Shown here piece after piece: positions 21,768 through 32,233 of a stretch of DNA of 64,000 bases. The notes below the pieces were generated by a model. It made no database searches, was not told the origin of the DNA, and saw only the letters and a program-made list of their open reading frames with translations. The DNA lies in the NCBI RefSeq assembly GCF_036884655.1, contig NC_088335.1, positions 42,278,501 through 42,342,500 on the forward strand. Direction: 5' to 3'. Numbering within the stretch: position 1 is the stretch's first letter; the number at the start of each line of letters is the position of its first letter. The translations under genes and the position numbers were made by a program. Source of the DNA: Musa acuminata AAA Group. Its lineage: Eukaryota > Streptophyta > Magnoliopsida > Zingiberales > Musaceae.

Positions 21768-23351
21768 TTACAGGAAGGGATAATTTTTAGGTACCCATTT
21801 GCTTTTGGGTGCCTCACAAATAGATCTACATTGTTTATCATGTTGCATAGCATTTATCATGGTTCCTTTAGGAACCCAAATCAATTTGTTTGGACTAATT
21901 TTCTTGAATGGACAATAGTGCGTATTGTGTCCAAGTTTGCAACAAAAGTTGCATTTGGTTTGGTGTTGAACATGTAAGATGGGGCCTTTTATGAAGGTGG
22001 TTGGATTTTGGTGAGAACTTCTCACAAATCCAATTCCACTCCTTTTTGGAACATGACCCTTGTTTGCAAGGATCATGTTTAATGACTTGCTACCAACCTC
22101 GAATTTCTTCAAGGTGTCTTTAAGTAGCAAGTTTTCTTTTTGGAGAGTTTCTAGATCATGGCATTTGATGCATGGATCTAAACTATCATGATATTCAGTT
22201 TTTAACTTATCAAAATCACAAGTAAGACTATCATGCTCCTTTTTTAGCAATTTATATTTTCTATTGATAATCTTGCATTCATCAAATAAGTCATGGAAGG
22301 TATTTAATAATTCATCGAAAGATAAATCTGTATCTAATAAATTTGTTACCTCCTCTCCGATGGCCATTAAGGCATAATGAGCAACTTGCTCGGTATTAGA
22401 CTCCTCTTCTTCGGACGCGCTCGAATCATCCCATGTTGCTTTGAGCGCCTTCTTCTTTGTTGTTCTCTTTTTGGCTTAGGGACAATCACTCTTGTAGTGT
22501 CCCGGTTTTTTGCACTCATAGCAAATAACTTGGTCCTTCTTGGGTTCAAGTTTATTTTTAGTGTCATTCTTAATCTTATTTCTTTTAATGAATTTTTAAA
22601 ATTTTCTTGTTAGAAGTGCCAAGTCATCGTCCCAGTCCTCATCACTTGAGTTTTCTTTCAAGTGATCTTCTAAAGTTCTAAGTGTCATATCCTTCCTGTT
22701 CTTTGGAAGGATGTCTTCTTGCTCTTCATGAGCTTTGCAAGTCATCTCGTAGGTCATTAATGACCCAATTAGTTCTTCAAGAGGGAAGTTGTTTAGATCT
22801 TTCGCCTCTTGAATAGCAGTGACTTTAGGATCCCAACTCTTAGGAAGGGATCTTAGAATCTTATTTACGAGCTCAAAATCCGAAAAACTTTTTCCAAGTC
22901 CTTTTAGACCGTTGACGACATCCGTGAAACGGGTAAACATGTCGCCAATAGTCTCACTCGGTTTCATCCGGAAAAGTTCGAAAGAGTGTAACAAAAGATT
23001 GATTTTTGACTCTTTCACTCTACTTGTGCCTTCATGAGTCACTTCGAGTGTGTGCCAAATATCAAATACGGTTTCATAAATCGAAACACGATTAAACTCG
23101 TTTTTATCAAGTGCACAAAATAAGGCATTCATAGCCTTTGCATTAAGAGCGAAAGCCTTCTTCTCCAAATCATTCCAATCGATCATTGGAAGAGAAGACT
23201 TCGAAAAACCATTCTCGACAAGATTCCAAAGTTCAAAGTCCATAGAAATAAGAAAGATCCTCATTCGGGTCTTCCAATAGGTGTAGTCCGTCCCATTAAA
23301 CATGGGTGGACGTGTAATAGAATGACCCTCTTGGTTTCCGGCGTAAGCCAT
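21768..23351 (-). pseudogene. Element B gag with two zinc knuckles, two stop codons
   Basis: From an ATG at 23351 (MAYAGNQEGHSITRPPMFNG), a single frame of about 528 codons runs to 21768. It is broken only by two TAA codons (22596-22598 and near 22490). It has the gag core (YWKTRMRIFL, SFELFRMKPSETIGDMFTRF, ILRSLPKSWDPKV), a first CCHC knuckle (CYECKKPGHYKSDC, about 22490-22535), a coiled-coil-like stretch and a second knuckle (CNFCCKLGHNTHYC, about 21910-21955). This layout is that of SIRE/Maximus-type gag. Downstream pol is absent. Gag would package the element RNA, and here it cannot be full-length unless stops are read through. Confidence 0.88.
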
Positions 23352-23387
23352 CTCTCTTGGGTTTTACTCCATTTGAGAGTTAACCGA

Positions 23388-23399
23388 GCTCTGATACCA
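23388..23399 (-). other. Element B primer-binding site
   Basis: The - strand reads TGGTATCAGAGC two bases inside the upstream LTR, matching initiator tRNA-Met. Confidence 0.9.
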
Positions 23400-23401
23400 A
23401 T

Positions 23402-25174
23402 TGTTAGGATTAAGAGCACTAAGAGGGGGGGGGGGGGGGGGGGGGTGAATTAGTGCAGCGAAAATTTTTCAGCGATTAAAACGAAAGCTGCGTTCGTTTG
23501 ATAAAAACGATTTCGATGTGAAAGCCGATTTTAAGATTACTTTAACTTGAGATTAAGCGAGATAACGTTAAAGTAGATCTATGAAGGCAATTTGCAGTTT
23601 ATGATGGAAAGCAGAATACAAGCGCAAACTGAAATGCGACGTTCGTACGATAAAAACCGATTTATGTCTAAACGCAGATTTACAAAGTTCTAAACTTAGA
23701 AACTTATTCATAAGATCGCAGAAGGCAGTAAACAATTATGATTGAAATCAAAACGTAAACGTAAACTGAAATATGATGATCGTACGAAAAAAGCTGATTT
23801 ACGTCTAAACGTAGATTCGGAAAGTTCTGAACTTAGAAACTCATTCGTAAAATCGCAGAAGGCAATAAGCTATTGAGAAGTTTGCAGTGAAGGTAAAATG
23901 CTCAAAGGAAATGCAAACCAAGATTTAGAGTGGTTCGGTCAATCTTGACCTACTCCACTTTTGGCTTCTTCCACCGACGAGGTCACCGACGTCAATTAGA
24001 GGCCTTCCTTCAATAGGCGAAGGCCAACCACCCTTTTACAGATTCACTCCTTTTGACGGGCTCAGGAGACAACTCTTACAGAAGTTTTCTCTCCTCTCTT
24101 TACAACTCAAACTTTGAAGAACATAAGGAGGAGAACTTTTGGTCTTTACAACAGTTTTGAGCTCTAAGAATCACAGAAAGATATCAAGATTTCGAGTGTA
24201 AGTTACTCCCTTTCAGTGCTGAATGGGTGGGGTATTTATAGGCCCCAACCCAGTTTAAATTTGGAGCTCAAAACTGTCAATTCCCGGAATTCCGGGATCA
24301 GGCGGTTGCACCTCCTGACTGGGGCGGTTGCACTGCCTGGCAGAGCTCGAAGACTGAGCCTCTGGGTGGTGCCACCTCTGTCAGGGGCGGTTGCACCTCT
24401 CTGCCAGAGCTTGAAAACCGAGCTCAGGCGGTTGCACCTCCTGACTGGGGCGGTTGCACCGCCTAGCAGAGCTCGAAACTTGAGCTCAGGCGGTGCCACC
24501 TCTTGTCAGGAGAGGTTGCACCGCCCAGTCTCGCTCGGAGACTGAGCCCAGGCGGTTGCACCTCCTGGCTAGGGCGGTTGCACCGCCCAGTCTCCTTGGG
24601 AGACTTAGCCCAGGTGGTGCTACCTCCTGGCTTGGGCAATTGCACCTCCCACAGTAACCAGGGTCCGAATGGGTTGATCCATTCGGCCCAATTTGGGTTT
24701 TTCAGGGGCCCAATTGCCCCAAGATTAAGCTAATGGGATCACCTCCCATTTTCAACTTAATCATTAGTGCTAACTATAATAAATCCTAAGACAATTTCTG
24801 CAGCTTGCTCCGGTGCGTCAATCGCTTCTTCCGGCGAGTTTCCAGCGAACTTCCGTCGATCATCCGATGAACCCTCGGTGATGCTCCTGCGGACTTCCGG
24901 CAAACTCCTGGACTTGCGACGATCCACTTGGCAAGTTCCGACGAGCTTCTTTGGCAAGCTTCTGGACTTCTCGGATTTGTTCCCGCAGAACCTCCGACGA
25001 CTGTCCGAACTTCCGTCGAGCTCTCGAACTCCCAACGTGATCATTGTCATGACTCCGGCGCAACTCCTGCTGCATGTCTTACTTTCATCGTAGTTAATCC
25101 TGCACACTTATCTCAACACATAGATTAGACAATAAATGACAATTGACTTCATCATCAAAATCCGAGATTCAACA
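23402..25174 (-). repeat. Element B upstream LTR (uninterrupted copy)
   Basis: This 1773-base LTR begins TGTTAGGATTAAGAGC with a run of about 21 G on the + strand and ends GATTCAACA. TTTAT follows at 25175-25179. It contains the empty site for element A (ctctttacaactc, about 24096-24108), which proves that A inserted into the other copy. The TATA box is near 24233-24241 and tandem GGCGGTTGCACC units at about 24300-24650. Confidence 0.93.
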
Positions 25175-25179
25175 TTTAT

Positions 25180-25225
25180 AGGCCCAAAATAGATTCAAAT
25201 TTAGAGCCAAAATTCAATATTAAAT
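25180..25225. repeat. LTR piece C, part 3
   Basis: Joining 3987 to 25180 restores gtatttataggccc, the same TATA context as in element B's LTR. This shows that piece C was cut by element B. It continues for about 45 bases before it meets the fragment at 25226. Confidence 0.65.
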
Positions 25226-25727
25226 AGTAGAGTACTCATACAGAACATCCTTGGTGTCTCAAGTCTAAGGATTAAATACACTACTAGGATGACGGAAGCA
25301 CTATCTGACAATGAGATATCGTTAATTATCTAATGTTTCGTTAGCGAATCAATTAGTGAACTCATTTTCCAATGAGCACCTATACTATAACTCTAGTATC
25401 CCCACACGAGCAACTATAAGACTAGTCGTCTCCATCATATGTATGGGTATACAACACACAAATCTGTCCGGTTTTCTCGATGCCCCTATTGAGGAACCTA
25501 TGATAAGAATTATTTACAGTCAGTGTTTAAAGGTGAATCAATCTCATTATCATGATCTTATCACGATTCGATTCCAATTGTATAGATCCATGGACATCAC
25601 AATATATCTATATATTAAGCAATATAAAATGAGAAAGTATCATAATAATAATAAGCAAAAAGACTGTGTATCATGTCACACGAGTCATTATTCACGTGAT
25701 TGACTTGCAAGACATCTATAACTAGTA
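25226..25727 (-). repeat. Truncated LTR of the element A family
   Basis: From gagtactcatacagaaca to taactagta it follows the last third of element A's LTR (5668-6182) with many changes. It has no partner LTR or internal part, so it is an old remnant. Confidence 0.85.
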
Positions 25728-26963
25728 GAGGAGGTCCAAGGAACCCCTTACGTGTGAACCAACCCGAGGCCCTCTTGGATTTTTTTGGATGAATTACGAT
25801 CGACCCGAGGTTGGTCAACCAGCACTTCTTCTTTTGATTGTTGGAACTCTTATTGTATCTCCTCCAAATATCGATCCATTTGCTATAGTTGGATCCATAA
25901 AGAATCCTCTATCAATTAAAACTCAAATTTTGACATGATAGAGTAGTGGTGCGATCCATCGAATTTCATAGTTGGGGACTGAAGTGCCCCCTTGACTAGT
26001 GGTTCGATGGGTCTTGAGTGCTCCTACGATGTCGACACCATGAAAGGTCAATAAATCTTTATGGGTGTCGATGCCAGTTAAGGTATAGCCGATGATGTCG
26101 ACTAAGCTTGTGGCACCTCCTACTGAGTTTACTAGGGCAAAAGCAGAGTGATGTCCTATATCATGCATGTTAGCATTTGCACTTACTGAGTGAGATTTAA
26201 AAACACCTCAATGGGAATAAGTAGGTGACTCGATGGCATCTCTAGGATGAGAGACTCGAGTCGTTGAATCTATGCTATTATCGTATCAGCGTATACATCG
26301 AGGTGGATGCACCTATTTGTGGAAAGGGTGGTTGCTACCCCTCTTGGGTGAAAAGGCCTCTTCGCTCGAGCATTTATTGAGAAGGTCGACGGGCAATTAT
26401 TCCTATAACATTAGGATCTCCTTCTAGTATCAAAAACATTGAAGAAGAAGTCGTTGACGTCCTGGTCATCTCAACGTAGTTTGGACCCGTATGCGTAGAG
26501 TTGTATGAGGTACCTGTAAAGTGAAAACATCGAGCTCTTGAGGTTTTCACTTACATAAAAATCGAGGTCAGAAAAGATTTTCTGATCTGATCCCTCTAAG
26601 CCTCTCCTTTTCATTATATTGAAGTTGAGTTTTTATACCTATTCGTAAAGGGACAAAATATTTCATTAAATAATCTACAAGGAGATAGCTTCTAGCCGCC
26701 TCCAACGATCTCTCCTTGACCTGTTATCCACATGGATAACAAGAGGAGAGTAGCCCATAACATTGCTCATATGGGCAAATGGAGGGAGGGTAGCCTCCGT
26801 CCTCTTCTTTCACCCTCGATACTATATGATGATCATGTTTTGATAAAGGTCAAAGTGACGATATACTCGTTATCAACGAGCTTCTATTGTTAGGATGCTT
26901 ACAAGGAAATAATAATATATGACTTGCCTCTCGACACCTGTTACAAAATCATAAGTTATTTCT

Positions 26964-26988
26964 TTATATATATATATATATATATATT
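26964..26988. repeat. (TA)n microsatellite
   Basis: A run of about 12 TA units. Confidence 0.95.
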
Positions 26989-27727
26989 CTTCTTATTTTA
27001 TGTTTATTTCATCTGTCTCAAGTGAGAGAACAGCCATTCTAACTATTGTAATGAGAAAAAATTGGCTATCTAATAAAATGGAGGGTTTAGTTATAGATCA
27101 AATCATAACTAACAATATCATAACCAATGTAGTATTATATATTGGTGAGGAATTCGAATAAAAAAATTTACTCATAAATAAGATTAGATAGTCAATTTGA
27201 ATTTTATTTTTGGATCACTTACTCTTTGCCAAAAAAAAATCAAAATCAAAAATATATCGAGGAGTGTAAGTGAGAGAAATTATAATACTTTCATCTAGTC
27301 TCGTATAGAAAGTGGATAAAGAGTCATATTAACTTATAAAAACTTAATATGTATATCATTATTAATTGGGTTTTAAGCATCTTCGATGATCATTTAGATT
27401 CAATAAGATTAATATGTTGATGATTCTATTCGGTTGGATCATGATAATCATAAAAAAGACTAAACCAAAAAACTTTGGTCACGAGAACAAGAACAGTGAT
27501 AAGTTTTTCTTTTTTGAGTTGACTTAAATTATGTGATCTATAAATACACTTATATTTCTCTAAAAAAAATTAAAAAAAAGGAATAACTATATCTTAATTT
27601 GAGAAAAGTAAATCCTGATTTTGATGTTTTCTTCACCATATATTTGAATTCCTAATCCTCCAAATAATAAGAATTTAGAAATTCAAAAAAATATATTAAT
27701 CAACACCAATCAAATCCATATGCTCTC

Positions 27728-27759
27728 TCCCCTCCCTCCCTCCCTCCCTCCCTCCCTCC
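27728..27759. repeat. (CCCT)n microsatellite
   Basis: About eight tandem CCCT/TCCC units. All purines are on the - strand, so the tract could form a triplex. Confidence 0.95.
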
Positions 27760-28721
27760 ATGAAATGGCATCTTGGTGTCACATCGAGTTGGTCAATGAA
27801 ATGGGCCGAGCTCAGTTTGATCAAATCATTATATGTATGTATGGCCTCTCTTAATATCATTAACCCAAAAGGATTATATAGACCTTAACTTATTCTGATC
27901 TTTGGATCTAAATATCAAGAACCAACATATTTTACTTGTACCAAGGAATGGTGTATCAAACTTAAATCATCATCATCAACTCATTTGAGATAATTGTTGC
28001 ATTTGATACTTTCCTTAATTTCTATCTCTATTTCTTAGTCAAAGATTTATCATACTATTTAGAACAAAAGAATTAATAGATTTGTTTCATCTATTTCGCC
28101 CAATCTAAGAATTAATAGATTATGGAACTGAGTGGAGCATCATAGATTTGGTTTTTCTAAGAACTCTATCCATCAATATACTTTAGTTTAATGAAAGAAT
28201 ACATTAATTGAGTTTCTAATATTGGTTTGAATATCCTAAAAAATTTTTGTTGGATAATGTTTCAAACCTTCTACATTATTATCAAACCAATTTCTTTGAT
28301 ATTATATTTATCGGATGAGATTTCGGATCTTAATCCTTACTAAATATGATTGATGTAAAATATCATGAAATCTATAAATCTTATCAAACCTAAATGATAT
28401 AGATTTGATGTAATATATTACATGCCACGCCAAAAAATAAAGGTGGAAATCCACTCTCTCTTCTCTCTCTCCCAAGTCTCCTTCCCTCACATGCTGTGAT
28501 TGCTCGTCTATTCACAGGAGGTTTCGACAACTTTCTTCAAGCTAATAGTATTTCCATCTGCTGATCCATCAGAACTTCCACACAGCTTCTGTGAAGTCTC
28601 TCTCTCTCTCTACAGACCTACAAAACCAAATGAATCTAACACACATCTGTATCCAATTCGTATACACACACCGACTCTGATTCAAAGCGACTGATTCCTT
28701 CGTCTGTCTGACACTGTCACG

Positions 28722-31229
28722 TTAGTGTGGCTGCTGCTGTGCTGTTGGAGTTCCGCGTGCCGCCGTCCGTGGCGAAGCGAACCTCGACGCCCCGGCGCTT
28801 CTCGGCGAGAGGTTCACCTGCTCCAGCGCACGGAACTGGAGCTCCGACGGGTAGTCCCGGACGCACCCGATCCGGGGCCCGGCGCCGGTCGTCCACCTGA
28901 AGGACAGCTGCTTCCCCAGCTGTCCCGATCCGATCCCTTTCTTCGAGTTGATCCTTCGAAGTATCAGCTCCGACGGCACAAATCCCTCGTCGTCCTCCTC
29001 TCCCTCCTCCAAGAAGAGGTTCTTCTTCCGGAAGATGTAGCGTTGCTGTCGATCGGATGATTCTTCTCCCCTGAGTTTGAGATCAGCGAGAGAGCTACTC
29101 ACGTTGGCTACCTCGAATGCCACGGAGGAAGAGGCGTCCTCTGTGGTTTCAGGATCTGCAGGGGTGATATCCTTCTCAGCCAAGTTTCGTTCAGAGTGGC
29201 TCTTCTTGAGTCGGCCATCGCGTTCATCATCCTCTCCGGTTGGGCTTTTCTGCATGATTCATTTATGGTTCTCAATATCAAGGTTTGAATCACTGTAAAT
29301 TAAGGACGTACGAGTGATTTGCTCACCTTAACATCCGAAAGATCCACGTTGTTTTCATCAAGAAAGCTCATGAATTCCTTGAAGTTCTCTTCGGTCGGGC
29401 GGTAATGGCCGCTATGAGGCCACACAGCCTACCAAATCGTGACCGAATCAGTACGCCAAGTAAATCATACACACATATGTCCAAGTAAATCATACAAGTG
29501 AATGAATTGGTACCTCGAGAGCTCCATCTTCTACAACTAGTTGGCCTGCGGCAGAGATGGCTCCTCCTGCAAGAAAACTGGAGTGCTGAAATGTGCCCTT
29601 CTTCTTCTGCAGTGTGCAGTGCATGGTATCAGTCATCCCACATCAAACGCCAAACCTTGCATTGTGCAGAGATTTATAGGGAACTCACCAGACCAACATA
29701 TAGATTCTTTGATGTGCTCAAGACAAAGATCCACTTTGCATCTTTTGGGCCACCGGATGTGTTCAGGAGTTGCCTGCTCTGCCTGTACATGAACTTTCCA
29801 TCCTCAATTACGACTTCATAGGCCTCCCTTTCTTTCTGCACATGAAGACAACATGTTCATATGCACATGTAAAGCTAATAATGTTAGCAGCAGCTCAGTG
29901 TTGCAGGGTGGTCAAAGACAGTGCTTACTGGGCCGAGATACTTGATGCACTGTTGCTGAAGCTTCGATCGAGTGCATTGGTCTTCGAGATCGACCTCTTT
30001 TCCCTCTCCAACATCAAGCCTAACAATCAAATGCGGTGGGTTAAGGCACATGTACTCTGACCAAGGAAGAAGAAACGGGGCTGAATTAGCTAACCAGTAG
30101 AAGAAGGGTTCCGTGCTCTCGCATTGAAGCCAGCAGTCGTAGTAGAACTGGAGATTGTGGCCGTACCGATGTCGAGGGTCAATCTGCGGATAGATCACAG
30201 CACTCGCTGGCTAAGTAAAACATGTCAATAACAGGATGAGATGCAGAGAAGTGCTGCATGATCTGTGAGACTCACCGCCTCCAGCCAATGCTGCAGAGCA
30301 AGTTTCTGAGCTTTCTCATCCTTCGACAAGCCTTTCCCAACCTGTAAACCGGCAATGGAAATCTTCATGATGATGGAATTGCGTTCAGAACATGATCTGT
30401 CGGCCAGTAACAGTGAGAAGTTCCTACCTTGGCAGCTCTGGTTCTTGCCCTCGACCATCGAGAAACTGCTGATTCGGGCTTCTCGATGACGAAAAAGGAG
30501 ACAGAGCTCAGCTTGAGCAATACGAAATCCAACAGCTTCCACCTGAAACATACAGAATGAGTTTATGTCCGATGCTATCGTTAGAAGAGAAGCAATCCGG
30601 TAAAGCTCGTACCACCGCTGCTCTACAAGGACTGCACAATCTGCGAGCTGTCTTCTTGTCCGAAAGCTCTTGTAGACCTTCTGCAGCTTCACGGCAGCCC
30701 CATGTTTGGGGCTGTCAGGTCCGATCAAAGCTGATTCCAGCGACCTCTTCTTCAAGGGAGTGCTAAACCTCAACCTTTTGGGATCATCAGATATTGCCGA
30801 CGCATCTGGCTCGAGGCGAGGACTCTTCACCGAGATCTTTGTTTCCAAGTGGAAGGGATCCATTCCCCTTCTGCTGGAGCTGACGGATCCCTCGATCAGC
30901 AGCTTTCTGGGACCAAAAGCCTTGAGGATAGCAGGCTCGGAGTCAGCGCCATTGAAGCTGATGAACCTGGGATTCAACCTCAGTTCATCACCGAACCTAA
31001 TGATTCCCATGATGAGGGTTTCCAACGTATCATTCATGGAGTTGTAACTCGATCCAGAGCGTGGGAAGGTAATTCCAATGTTGATATGAGGTGGAAGAGT
31101 TCTCGATTTCAGATATCTCATGTTTCTTGGGGATGATCGAATCCCAGCTTGCAAACAAGGAGTTGAAACAGCAGGTTTCATTTTGATTCCAAGAAAGACG
31201 AATCCAAGAGCAAAGACATGCTGACTCAT
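28722..31229 (-). CDS. IQM-family calmodulin-binding protein
   Basis: Nine coding exons give 615 residues: 31229-30613, 30542-30428, 30341-30276, 30183-30095, 30019-29929, 29835-29689, 29606-29514, 29428-29327 and 29249-28722. All introns are GT-AG and the summed length is divisible by three. The N-terminal region has [20 protein letters not shown] and LIEGSVSSS. The IQ motif [15 protein letters not shown] ends exon 1 (about residues 180-195) and should bind calmodulin without calcium. The conserved core follows ([50 protein letters not shown], then [13 protein letters not shown]). Known family members act in calcium signalling, stomatal movement and stress response. The C-terminal 170 residues are variable. 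The first Met is chosen as the most upstream; Met17 is an alternative. The gene order and spacing tell nothing further. Confidence 0.9.
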
Positions 31230-31461
31230 TCACAACAAGCTCACCTTAGCCTCCTCTGTCTTGGGGATCACACAATAGCTTGAGCGAGAGAGAGAGAGAG
31301 AGAGAGAGAGAGGCAAAGGGGGGTGGTTGGGGAATGGGGCGTGGTAGGGAGAAAGGAGAGGGTGGTTTGCTGGGGATTCGCCTAAAAGAGGGTGCAGAGG
31401 GGAGCAGTCTCTGCTATTTGTTGCTGGAGGAGCTAATCTGAGTTGGTGTGCTTAAATAGGG
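31230..31461 (-). promoter_or_regulatory. IQM gene 5' UTR and core promoter with CT tract
   Basis: On the - strand a TATA box CTATTTAAG lies at 31452-31460. Transcription would start about 30 bases on, near 31425. That gives a 5' UTR of about 195 bases containing a CT repeat (plus strand GA, 31286-31312). Pyrimidine tracts of this kind are common in plant 5' UTRs. The start site is inferred. Confidence 0.55.
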
Positions 31462-31937
31462 AGGAAGGAGACGGTGGGAGGACGGTGGCGCAAAGTTTCC
31501 GACCACGTGAGTTGCTACGATTAGCGAATCCACCCGTAGATGCTGTACGGTAATATGGAGACGGAAAGATAGCGGTACCGACGTGCGTGCCCGACGAAGA
31601 CGGCGCTATGTTATAACATTAACACTTCATGTGATCAAAATATCCAACATATTAATTATATATATATATATAATTAAAATAAAACTAAATTGAGGTTTTC
31701 TTCTTCTAATTTCCAACAAAATTTATTGTCTTCAGCTCTCACAAAACCCATGACGTGATCAGCTTCTCTCATGTTATTCTACATGCATATATAATATTAT
31801 TGCATACACTAATTCTTTTTTACCAAATATTAATAAGAGAATATAACTAGCATTCATAAGAGAGTCCATCGGTGGCTTTTCTTTGGCTTAAGTAAGATAA
31901 AATGAGGATTGGTTTATGGCTAATCTCATCAAAATCA

Positions 31938-31940
<3 letters not shown>

Positions 31941-31968
<28 letters not shown>
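31941..31968. repeat. (CT)n microsatellite
   Basis: Fourteen CT units. Confidence 0.95.
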
Positions 31969-31971
<3 letters not shown>

Positions 31972-32192
31972 GACAAAGTACTTGATGGTGTGGCTGTCAC
32001 TGGTCTCAACAGTATAAACTAGAGAACATGTAGACTTTGAAGCTGCAGGAAACTCCAAAAAAATAGTTCCAAAAACCCTGAAACTGCGACAGCTGATGGT
32101 AAACACTGGCATCTCAAAATCTGTGCCTGCAGTGGTTTATGGCTCATGTAGTCCTTTGTTTTAGCCAATACCGAATCCAACCCGAAACAAGA

Positions 32193-32196
<4 letters not shown>

Positions 32197-32227
<31 letters not shown>
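32197..32227. repeat. (GA)n microsatellite
   Basis: About fifteen GA units. Confidence 0.95.

Positions 32228-32233
<6 letters not shown>

Larger units (their letters stand above)
3993..25174 (-). mobile_element. Element B: large non-autonomous copia (SIRE/Maximus-like) retrotransposon with gag and accessory ORF
   Basis: The element is on the - strand and is bounded by TTTAT at 3988-3992 and 25175-25179. Its upstream LTR is 23402-25174. Its downstream LTR is split by element A into 3993-4691 and 17575-18609. It has a tRNA-Met-type primer-binding site next to the upstream LTR and a purine tract next to the downstream one. Between them are a long gag with two zinc knuckles and an accessory ORF. 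No protease, integrase or polymerase sequence was found in the roughly 4.8 kb internal region. The gag style suggests the SIRE/Maximus lineage. By eye its LTRs differ by about 4% in the first 690 bases. Confidence 0.85.
25728..28700. other. Intergenic region, no gene recognised
   Basis: The part 25728-26830 has a less AT-rich, possibly repeat-derived composition (repeated talk of ggttcgatgg, gtcgatg and similar words) but no clear frame. The part 26900-28450 is AT-rich. A (TA)n tract at about 26964-26988 and a CCCT tract at 27728-27759 are the only structured features. The last bases would hold the 3' UTR of the gene to the right. Confidence 0.5.
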
